Assembly (NCBI GenBank): GCA_027482985.1
Contig: JAIXVO010000694.1
Coordinates: 1-8,931, forward strand
Source of the DNA: Cyanobacteriota bacterium
Lineage (GTDB): Bacteria; Cyanobacteriota; Cyanobacteriia; Leptolyngbyales; Leptolyngbyaceae
DNA: 8,931 bases
Direction: 5' to 3'
The notes under the pieces are model-generated. The model worked only from the letters and a program-made list of their open reading frames with translations, ran no database searches and had not been told where the DNA came from. Made by a program: the position numbers and the translations under genes. Shown piece by piece: positions 1 to 5,457 of the stretch. Positions within the stretch are counted from its first letter, which is position 1. Every line of letters begins with the position of its first letter.

Positions 1-1329
1 ATGACATTAAAGCAATTAGTCGGTGATGACGGAGAAAAATCCTTACTCATTGGAACGCTCACAGATAAATCGGTCGTCACAATGACCCTGCCAGTGCTCG
101 TCGAAAAAACAGATGGCAGCAGGAAAAATTTTCCTTTGCCCCTCGATGCATCCCTCAAAGATATTCGAGCAAAATTGACTCAATCAGGCTTCATGACTTC
201 AGAAGACGGATTCTTGTTGCGAAATGCCCCAATCGATGTCAAAGACGAAAGTGCTGTGACATTAAAGCAATTAGTCGGTGATGACGGAGCAAAATCCTTA
301 CTCATTGGAACGCTCACAATTGGGTTAGAAAATCCGGATAAATCGGTCGATATCTACAAGCAACTGGATGACAATCACAAGTTAGCCTTGTTCGATAACG
401 TCGAGATTTACAAAGGTTTGACGACCTCTGACAAAGGCTTAACCAGAACGGTTAAACCCTGTATCAACCCCTGGCATAGTGACCAACTGCCCACGCCCAG
501 CAGACCCGATTCCCTCACAGAAGTTAAGGTTGAAGAATCCTTCAGTGAGGTGGAACAGAGTATCACTCTATCCAGTGTGGATAAAGCGTCGATGTCTCTG
601 GATACGCCTTACGGAGGCGGAGAAAGTAGTTTCGAGTATGCTAAGAAATCATCTACGACTTCTAAGGAGGTCACAACCTACCTGACGGGCAAATTTTGGG
701 TGAACAAAGTTGATCTGGAAGTTGATCTCAGCAACCTGCATCTGGTCAAAGATTTTGAGCCACAAATTCTGGCGGCTGTGCAAGTGGAGAATAAAATTGA
801 TCAGTATGTCAACCTGATTAATACTCTGAATGAGCGCGGGTACTACATTCCAAAAAAATTCACCCTGGGCGGAGTCTTGCTGAGCACCCAAACCACCAAA
901 ATTTCTGAATATTCTCAAACAGAAGAGGAGAAAACAGAGTTTTCGGTTGGCTTTAAAGTCGCGATCGAAGGTTTTGGTGGCAAAGGCGATTACTCTCAAA
1001 GTAGAGGGAAAGAAACGAGTACTTCGACCACTTCAAAATACTCCAATCAAAGCCTGACCAAGAAAGGTGGCGCAGCAGAGGAAACCGAATATAAAGATTG
1101 GGCAAAATCGCTGAATCCTGCTATCAATTGGGATGTCATCAAATACACTCAGCTCTATCCCACGCTGGCATTACTCTCGAGTAAAAAATTACTGGGGTAC
1201 TGTTTGCAATTGCTGGAGGAATACAATACTTACCCAACAGTAAAAGATAAACAAACGGTCATCAAGATTGCCAAATATGTGACCCAGGTAGAAGCCATCC
1301 TGGCTAAAGGAGGGGGCGGGATCGGTTAA
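1..1329 (+). CDS. MACPF-like pore-forming domain protein with N-terminal ubiquitin-like region (5' end possibly incomplete)
   Basis: The 442 visible residues form three regions. Residues ~28-105 look like a ubiquitin-like beta-grasp fold: alternating beta strands, then SLKDIRAKL as a likely helix, then DGFLLR. Residues ~106-225 are a polar linker. Residues ~226-435 resemble the MACPF-like domain known from fungal, amoebal and some bacterial proteins, with a YYIPKKFTLGG stretch (281-291, recalling the MACPF Y-x-GG signature), a Ser/Thr-rich strand segment (~293-350), and KDWAKSLNP...NWDVI before the LYPTLALL segment. Such proteins typically insert beta hairpins into membranes as toxins, defence effectors or partner-dependent pores; that role here is inferred. 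No signal peptide or transmembrane helix is visible. Residues 2-21 nearly duplicate residues 87-106, so base 1 may be an internal Met codon of a longer gene; it aligns with a GTG codon (256-258) in the second copy. The protein ends in a glycine-rich tail. The gene contains no HIP1 site and is more AT-rich than the operon to the right. The MACPF-like call rests on remembered family patterns, not a search. Confidence 0.7.
   Translation: MTLKQLVGDDGEKSLLIGTLTDKSVVTMTLPVLVEKTDGSRKNFPLPLDASLKDIRAKLTQSGFMTSEDGFLLRNAPIDVKDESAVTLKQLVGDDGAKSLLIGTLTIGLENPDKSVDIYKQLDDNHKLALFDNVEIYKGLTTSDKGLTRTVKPCINPWHSDQLPTPSRPDSLTEVKVEESFSEVEQSITLSSVDKASMSLDTPYGGGESSFEYAKKSSTTSKEVTTYLTGKFWVNKVDLEVDLSNLHLVKDFEPQILAAVQVENKIDQYVNLINTLNERGYYIPKKFTLGGVLLSTQTTKISEYSQTEEEKTEFSVGFKVAIEGFGGKGDYSQSRGKETSTSTTSKYSNQSLTKKGGAAEETEYKDWAKSLNPAINWDVIKYTQLYPTLALLSSKKLLGYCLQLLEEYNTYPTVKDKQTVIKIAKYVTQVEAILAKGGGGIG
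2..349 (+). repeat. In-frame direct repeat within the MACPF-like gene
   Basis: Bases 2-63 and 257-318 are identical except for one substitution (A at 35, C at 290, changing Glu12 to Ala97). The similarity resumes after an 18-bp insertion in the second copy (319-336, encoding IGLENP) with the shared segment GATAAATCGGTCG at 64-76 and 337-349. The offset between the main copies is 255 bp, or 85 codons, so the frame is kept. The near-identity at DNA level indicates a recent duplication. The copied piece is the end of the ubiquitin-like region. Confidence 0.93.
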
Positions 1330-1365
1330 TCTGCGGTCTGTTTGACAATTTAGACCTGCAGGTTA

Positions 1366-1402
1366 AGTGTTGCAGCAAACTTCAGGCGTTTGCTGCAACA
1401 CT
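1366..1402 (+). terminator. Perfect 15-bp hairpin after the MACPF-like gene
   Basis: The arms AGTGTTGCAGCAAAC (1366-1380) and GTTTGCTGCAACACT (1388-1402) are perfectly complementary around a 7-nt loop. The hairpin starts 36 nt past the stop codon and lies between convergent genes. There is no T-run on either side, so it is not a classical intrinsic terminator. It may act as an mRNA 3'-end stabiliser or a bidirectional stop. An 8-bp palindrome, CCTGCAGG (1355-1362), lies just before it. Confidence 0.5.
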
Positions 1403-1477
1403 CAATCTGATCGCCCACCTGAATCGGCAATTCAACAACTCCCACACGCGATCGCGGCCTGAGATTGCGGATCTAGA

Positions 1478-1502
1478 GATCGCCCATCTCATCAGGGCGA
1501 TC
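1478..1502 (-). other. Small hairpin 3' of the VapC remnant
   Basis: GATCGCCC (1478-1485) and GGGCGATC (1495-1502) can pair around a 9-nt loop, immediately downstream of the minus-strand stop codon at 1506-1508. One arm overlaps a HIP1 octamer (1497-1504), so the pairing may be incidental. There is no T-run. It could be a weak terminator left from the vapBC operon. Confidence 0.25.
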
Positions 1503-1505
1503 GCA

Positions 1506-1631
1506 CTATGTCCAGTCCTCAATCGCTAAACCAGAAATTTGCCCAAAGTCAGCACTGTTGCGAGTCAACAAAATTGCTTGATTGACCAGCGCGATCGCGG
1601 CAATCTTTAAGTCCATTGTGCCCAGCGACTC
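1506..1631 (-). pseudogene. C-terminal remnant of a VapC-family PIN-domain toxin
   Basis: Reading the minus strand from about 1631 down to the TAG at 1508-1506 gives ~41 codons that match the end of cyanobacterial VapC toxins: ESLGTMDLKIAAIAL, then ILLTRNSADFGQI, then GLAIEDWT. VapC proteins are Mg-dependent ribonucleases of about 130 residues. The remnant keeps the two C-terminal acidic positions of the PIN active site (Asp in GTMD and Asp in NSADF). It lacks the N-terminal acidic residues and the rest of the domain. No in-frame VapC N-terminus precedes it; the antitoxin reading frame runs into it instead. The space between antitoxin and stop (~185 nt) is too short for a complete toxin, so an internal deletion is inferred. 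It cannot encode an active nuclease. Confidence 0.72.
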
Positions 1632-1878
1632 AAATGATCGGTTGTACATCGACGGCATCGATCGCGACTGACGATTGGGAGCGGCGGGAATCCCGATATG
1701 CTTGGCCTAGTTGCATCGCTGCATCGTAGGCGGAGTTTTCCGCAAACGCTCCAACAATTTGCTCCCACCAGGGTTTGACAAGTTGCCCAGTTTCCACAGT
1801 GCGTTTCAGGCGTGCCACTTCTGCTTCTAAATCAGCCAACCGTGCGTCTAACCGCTCTGACCTTGAAACAGACCTCAT
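1630..1878 (-). CDS. VapB-like coiled-coil antitoxin, toxin partner deleted
   Basis: The product starts with a predicted coiled coil (RLDARLADLEAEVARLK). It then has KPWWEQIVGAFAENSAYDAAMQLGQAYRDS, which matches the C-terminal toxin-binding end of small antitoxins that precede vapC in many cyanobacteria (WWE-I-G-F then LG-YR-S). Its role would be to bind and neutralise a PIN-domain RNase. I chose the ATG at 1878-1876 because it puts the coiled coil near the N-terminus, as in relatives. A GTG at 1932-1930 would add 18 residues; neither start has a clear ribosome binding site. The last ~18 residues after YRDSRR do not look like a normal antitoxin end and overlap the VapC remnant in another frame, so they are probably read across a deletion junction. 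The gene may be a solitary antitoxin or a decaying one. Confidence 0.62.
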   Translation of the reverse strand: MRSVSRSERLDARLADLEAEVARLKRTVETGQLVKPWWEQIVGAFAENSAYDAAMQLGQAYRDSRRSQSSVAIDAVDVQPII

Positions 1879-1932
1879 CTCAAGGTTAATAACTTGATCG
1901 TAGGGTATGACACCCCAATCAGATCGCTTCAC

Positions 1933-2216
1933 TTAAGGAATAATTTGCTCACCATCCGCCGTGGTGTCATGGGGTCGACCATCGGTGGGCGATCGCGGGA
2001 ATCGTCGCCGCACCCCCAAACTCGTGAGCATCTCATCACCCAAGTCATTACTTTTGACAACCCATTTTTGCCGCGATCATCGCTACGCCCAACAAATATC
2101 GGGCGACAGAGCAGCGGTACAGACCTCGCTGATGTCCTACTTCAGAGCAGGCGATCTCAACCTGTAGATCCATGTTTTCCCTCATCACACCTTCTATTGT
2201 GAGAAAGCTAATAAAT
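1933..2216. other. Region with no identifiable gene; possible coding relic
   Basis: No confident gene lies between the antitoxin and the catalase promoter. One plus-strand frame (1961-2167) stays open and reads like protein, with RRRTPKLVSIS and RYAQQISGDRAAVQ before FRAGDLNL and a stop. It has no ribosome binding site, and I do not recognise the family. It contains one HIP1 site (1989-1996). It may be a fragment of a lost gene or chance. Confidence 0.3.
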
Positions 2217-2243
2217 ACCATTTTGCGACACTGTGGAAATGGT
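2217..2243. promoter_or_regulatory. Operator-like dyad upstream of the manganese catalase
   Basis: A perfect 7-bp inverted repeat, ACCATTT (2217-2223) and AAATGGT (2237-2243), is separated by 13 bp and lies 30-57 bp before the ATG. The size and position suit a dimeric regulator. The sequence does not resemble an AT-rich Fur/PerR box. No regulator is identified. Confidence 0.3.
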
Positions 2244-2249
2244 TAGTAT
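2223..2249 (+). promoter_or_regulatory. Weak candidate promoter for the manganese catalase
   Basis: TTGCGA (2223-2228) could be a -35 and TAGTAT (2244-2249) a -10 element. The 15-bp spacing is shorter than ideal and both hexamers deviate from consensus. Its overlap with the dyad would let a bound protein block polymerase. This is inferred from position only. Confidence 0.25.
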
Positions 2250-2260
2250 CATCATCAGTA

Positions 2261-2265
2261 GGAAG
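2261..2265 (+). promoter_or_regulatory. Ribosome binding site of the manganese catalase
   Basis: GGAAG lies 8 nt before the ATG at 2274, a near-ideal spacing that supports this start codon. Confidence 0.6.
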
Positions 2266-2273
2266 AATAGATC

Positions 2274-2999
2274 ATGTTTTTTCACAAAAAAGAACTCATT
2301 CACAACGTTGAGATTAAAGAGGCCAATCCTCGCTATGCACAATTGTTGCTAGAGCAATTTGGCGGTGCGACTGGAGAACTTTCAGCCGCCTTGCAATATT
2401 GGGTACAGTCCTTTCACGTGGAAGACCCAGGGATGCGCGATATGTTGCAAGACATCGCGATCGAGGAATTTAGCCATCTGGAAATGGTGGGCAAACTGAT
2501 CGAAGGACATACTAAGAATGTGGATCAAACCGAAGCTTTCAAGAGCACATTATTTGCTGTACGGGGTGTAGGGCCGCATTTTCTAGACAGTCAGGGGAGT
2601 GCCTGGACTGCCACCTATTTGAATGAGGGCGGTGATATTGTCCGCGATTTGAGAGCCAACATTGCCGCCGAAGCGGGTGCTCGCCAAACTTATGAAGAAC
2701 TGATCAAGTTAGCGACGGATGAAGGCACCAAACAAACCTTAGTGCATCTCTTAACGCGGGAAATTTCTCACACGAAGATGTTTATGAAAGCGCTGGACTC
2801 TTTGGGCAAATTGGATGAACCCTTCTTCGGCAACATTCAACCGGATGAAACCGTTGATCTTTACTTCAACCTATCATCTGACCAGGACAAAGATGAGCGC
2901 GGCTCCTGGAATTCTGATGAGAATTTTGATTATGTCGCCGACCCCAATAATCACGGCAAAGCCCAAGCTCAACGCCAAGCTGAACCCAAGCTAAGGTAG
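2274..2999 (+). CDS. Manganese catalase (non-haem)
   Basis: The 241-residue cytoplasmic enzyme would convert two H2O2 to water and oxygen at a di-manganese centre inside a ferritin-like four-helix bundle. All five ligands known from the Lactobacillus plantarum enzyme have counterparts: Glu35 (GATGELSAAL), Glu65 and His68 (IEEFSHLE), Glu133 (AAEAGAR) and His166 (REISHTKMF). It is shorter than the ~266-residue Lactobacillus and ~300-residue Thermus enzymes. This is similar to the short type found in cyanobacteria, such as the two manganese catalases of Anabaena PCC 7120. The last ~35 residues are polar and low-complexity (DQDKDERGSW onwards), probably a flexible tail. The gene stands alone, with its own ribosome binding site and a hairpin after the stop. 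It likely protects against peroxide from photosynthesis or desiccation; that role is inferred from the family. Confidence 0.95.
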   Translation: MFFHKKELIHNVEIKEANPRYAQLLLEQFGGATGELSAALQYWVQSFHVEDPGMRDMLQDIAIEEFSHLEMVGKLIEGHTKNVDQTEAFKSTLFAVRGVGPHFLDSQGSAWTATYLNEGGDIVRDLRANIAAEAGARQTYEELIKLATDEGTKQTLVHLLTREISHTKMFMKALDSLGKLDEPFFGNIQPDETVDLYFNLSSDQDKDERGSWNSDENFDYVADPNNHGKAQAQRQAEPKLR

Positions 3000-3023
3000 G
3001 GCGCTGCCAGCGTCAGAACTAGC

Positions 3024-3066
3024 GCAGACCAAAGCGGGGAGACTGCTCAATCCAGCTTTGGTCTGC
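3024..3066 (+). terminator. Hairpin after the manganese catalase
   Basis: GCAGACCAAAGC (3024-3035) and GCTTTGGTCTGC (3055-3066) pair perfectly over 12 bp around a 19-nt loop, starting 25 nt past the catalase stop. Only a short TTT follows, so it is a U-poor terminator candidate. A second weak pair, CCAAAGTC (3090-3097) with GACTTTGG (3125-3132), follows. Nothing else is evident up to the convergent permease gene at 3228. Confidence 0.5.
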
Positions 3067-3227
3067 ACGTTTGATACCAGTCGAATAGCCCAAAGTCAAT
3101 GCTAAGTTAGGTCAATCTACACAGGACTTTGGCACGATCGCGCCATTTAACCGCAAGTGCCAACTAGCAACCTTCAAATGACTGATTACACTTGATCCAC
3201 TGGCCGATTTGATGGATTATAACCAGG

Positions 3228-4346
3228 TTAACTTAGCTGACTACGGAAGCGGTTGGTGCTGATGGCCATAAGGATAACAGCGAAACAGGCGAGGGCGATG
3301 ACATGGGGCCAGAGGGCAGGGAGACCGACACCTTTGAGCAGGATGCCCCGGACGATCGCGATGTAGTGGCGGAGGGGGTTGAAGATTGACAAAATTTGGA
3401 AGAAGCGGGGCATGGTTTCGATCGGGGCGATCGCGCCGGACAGTTGCACCATGGGCAGATTGATAAAAAATGTCGTCAGCACGACCTGTTGTTGGGATTG
3501 GCAGACGGTGGCGAGGAAAATGCCGACCCCAATGCCGACAAACATATACAAGCCTGACAGCACCATGAATAGGGGAAAACTGCCGCGAAAGGGCACCGCA
3601 AAGATGCCGCGACCAATCATCAAGGCCAGCACGTCATCACCCATCATCAATACAAACAGCGGCACGACCTTCGCCAGCAAAATCTCCCAGGCTTCAGCGG
3701 GGGTCATCAGCAGTTGTTCCAGGGTGCCTGTGTCCTTTTCTTTGACGACCGTGATCGCCGACACGATGGAGCCAATGAGGGTGATGACCAGACCCATGAC
3801 ACCGGGGACGAAAAACCAACTGCTGATGAGGCCGGGGTTGTAGAAGAAAATCACTTGTGTGGTGACGGGTGGGGTGACATTGGGGGTCAGTTGTTGTAAA
3901 CCGAACTGCTGCACAATTTGGCTGATATAACCACTGGCAATGCCAGCAGTGTTGGCATCTACGCCATCAATAAAGACTTGAATGTTAGCGGTTTCGCCTT
4001 TGGCAATGTCGCGGCTGAATTCGGGCGGAATCACCAGCCCTGCCATCAGTTTGCCCGCTTCCACTTGTTGCGTCAGGGTGTGTTCATCGAAGGTGGTGAT
4101 TTGGGCATCGAAGATTTGATTTTCGGTAAAGGCAGACACCAGCGATCGACTTTCAGCAGTCTGAGCATAATCGACAACGCCCAACTTCAAATGATGAACA
4201 TCGGGATTTAGCGCAAACCCATACACAAGTAATTGAATAGTAGGCGGAAAAATAAGCAAGATCATCAATTGCTTATTCCGCAAGATTTGGCGGACTTCTT
4301 TTCGCACCAACGCCCAAAACCGACCGGAGAACCATTGTCGTATCAT
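3228..4346 (-). CDS. ABC-2 type permease, YbhR-like, last gene of the exporter operon
   Basis: The 372-residue integral membrane protein should form one half of the translocation channel driven by the fused ATPase two genes upstream. One membrane helix lies at ~27-45. A large extracytoplasmic loop follows (~46-175) with VIPPEFSRDI and a DGVDANTAG motif. Five more helices lie at ~177-200, 224-250, 258-281, 287-306 and 347-363. The cytoplasmic VVKEKDTGTLEQLLMTP segment (200-216) is the typical coupling region of drug- and polymer-export ABC-2 permeases. I chose the ATG at 4346-4344, not the in-frame start 35 codons upstream, because AGGAG sits 7 nt before it and because the longer version would run back into the preceding permease gene. 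Substrates of this family include drugs, dyes and lipids; the one here is unknown. Confidence 0.9.
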   Translation of the reverse strand: MIRQWFSGRFWALVRKEVRQILRNKQLMILLIFPPTIQLLVYGFALNPDVHHLKLGVVDYAQTAESRSLVSAFTENQIFDAQITTFDEHTLTQQVEAGKLMAGLVIPPEFSRDIAKGETANIQVFIDGVDANTAGIASGYISQIVQQFGLQQLTPNVTPPVTTQVIFFYNPGLISSWFFVPGVMGLVITLIGSIVSAITVVKEKDTGTLEQLLMTPAEAWEILLAKVVPLFVLMMGDDVLALMIGRGIFAVPFRGSFPLFMVLSGLYMFVGIGVGIFLATVCQSQQQVVLTTFFINLPMVQLSGAIAPIETMPRFFQILSIFNPLRHYIAIVRGILLKGVGLPALWPHVIALACFAVILMAISTNRFRSQLS

Positions 4347-4348
4347 GT

Positions 4349-5449
4349 TCAGGCTCCTAATTGCATCCGACTTAAGGCTTTGCGGGCGACGGTAAACAGT
4401 CCCATGCCCAGCAACCAGATCAGCACAATATCGATCCACACCCCTGACCAACCGATGCCGCGCACAAAAGCATCACGACTGACTTCAATAAAATATCGAG
4501 CGGGGACAATGTTAGAGACTAACGAGAGGGGAAAGGGAATATTGCTTAAGGGATAAATGAATCCACTGAGTAACAATGCCGTGAGAAACCCGACCAACGC
4601 GACCCCTTGCACGGCAGCATTCTGATTACTGGTACGGGCACCCAACATCAACCCAAACATGACACTCGCCCACACATAAATCGGGGTGGCAACGAGGAGC
4701 GGGGTCGGATCGCCGACAAACCAGAGCCGGAAGATGAGACAACCCACGCCCATGACCGCGATCGCCATCCCCATGCCCACCAGCAAATAGGCGAAGGATT
4801 TACCCAGGATCAGTTCGCCTGCGGTTAGATCGGACGCATAGACTTGCAAGATTGTCCCTTTCTCCTTTTCTCGCACCATCGCGATCGCGGACAGTAACGA
4901 CGGGAAAATCCACAACACCACGGCGTAAACTCCTGGCACAATGTACAGCGATTCCTGCCGTCCGGGATTGAACCAGAGACGAGTGGCGGTGGCGATCGGA
5001 ACCGTTTCTGGGACTAAATTCTCGCTTTGCAAAAATGATTGGGTTGTGGCTTTAATACTGTTGCGAATGACGCGGGCATTGTTGGCATCGGTGCCATCCA
5101 CAACGACTTGAATTTCACTCGGTTTGTTGGCCTTAATCTCGCGACTAAATTCCGGCGGAATCACCACTACGGCTCGTGCCCGACTGTTGTCCAGCGCTTC
5201 CTCCGGATTGCCCTGCCAGGTGACAGGTGTGAATAAATTGGTGGCAAACAGGCGATCGCGGTAGGTCTGACTCAACACGGTTTGATCCCAATCTTGCACC
5301 AGTAAGGGAATGTCTTTGGCTTCTAACCGAATCGCAAACCCAAAAATCAGCAGGGTCATAAACGGCAGGACAAACGCCAGCGCTAAGGTCAGGCGATCGC
5401 GGCGAAATTGCGCCAGTTCTTTCACACATTGGGAGCGGATGCGGTTCAT
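4349..5449 (-). CDS. ABC-2 type permease, YbhS-like
   Basis: The 366-residue inner-membrane permease is a paralogue of the next gene's product. One helix lies at ~20-40. An extracytoplasmic loop follows (~41-165) with VIPPEFSREI (96-105) and DGTDANNA (118-125). About five helices follow from ~168 to the end. The cytoplasmic MVREKEKGTILQVYAS stretch (191-206) is the usual ABC-2 coupling segment. With the downstream permease it would make a heterodimeric channel for the two-domain ATPase encoded just upstream. The start ATG at 5449 is 8 nt after the ATPase stop. No Shine-Dalgarno sequence precedes it, so translation is probably coupled to the ATPase gene. The family is known from drug and cation export (YbhFSR in E. 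coli); the substrate here is not evident. Confidence 0.9.
   Translation of the reverse strand: MNRIRSQCVKELAQFRRDRLTLALAFVLPFMTLLIFGFAIRLEAKDIPLLVQDWDQTVLSQTYRDRLFATNLFTPVTWQGNPEEALDNSRARAVVVIPPEFSREIKANKPSEIQVVVDGTDANNARVIRNSIKATTQSFLQSENLVPETVPIATATRLWFNPGRQESLYIVPGVYAVVLWIFPSLLSAIAMVREKEKGTILQVYASDLTAGELILGKSFAYLLVGMGMAIAVMGVGCLIFRLWFVGDPTPLLVATPIYVWASVMFGLMLGARTSNQNAAVQGVALVGFLTALLLSGFIYPLSNIPFPLSLVSNIVPARYFIEVSRDAFVRGIGWSGVWIDIVLIWLLGMGLFTVARKALSRMQLGA
4354..4358 (-). promoter_or_regulatory. Ribosome binding site deciding the start of the last permease
   Basis: On the minus strand AGGAG occurs 7 nt upstream of the ATG at 4346, inside the final codons of the preceding permease gene. It argues for translation starting here and for coupling across the 2-nt gap. 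Confidence 0.75.
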
Positions 5450-5457
5450 GGCGGAGG

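Noticed and set aside
649..999. Minus-strand frame inside the MACPF-like gene
   Set aside because: It is antisense to a well-supported coding region and shows no recognisable domain or start signal.
1312..1329. Gly-rich C-terminus of the MACPF-like protein as a ubiquitin-type conjugation tail
   Set aside because: The ubiquitin-like region is at the other end of the protein, no E1/E2-like or protease gene is nearby, and the tail ends in Ile-Gly after four glycines, so conjugation is not supported.
1630..1932. Longer antitoxin from the GTG at 1932
   Set aside because: It adds 18 residues with no ribosome binding site; related antitoxins begin shortly before the coiled coil. It remains possible, so it is noted as an alternative.
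4347..4451. 35-codon N-terminal extension of the last permease
   Set aside because: It lies entirely within the 3' end of the preceding permease gene, while an AGGAG and ATG at 4346 give a normal permease N-terminus.
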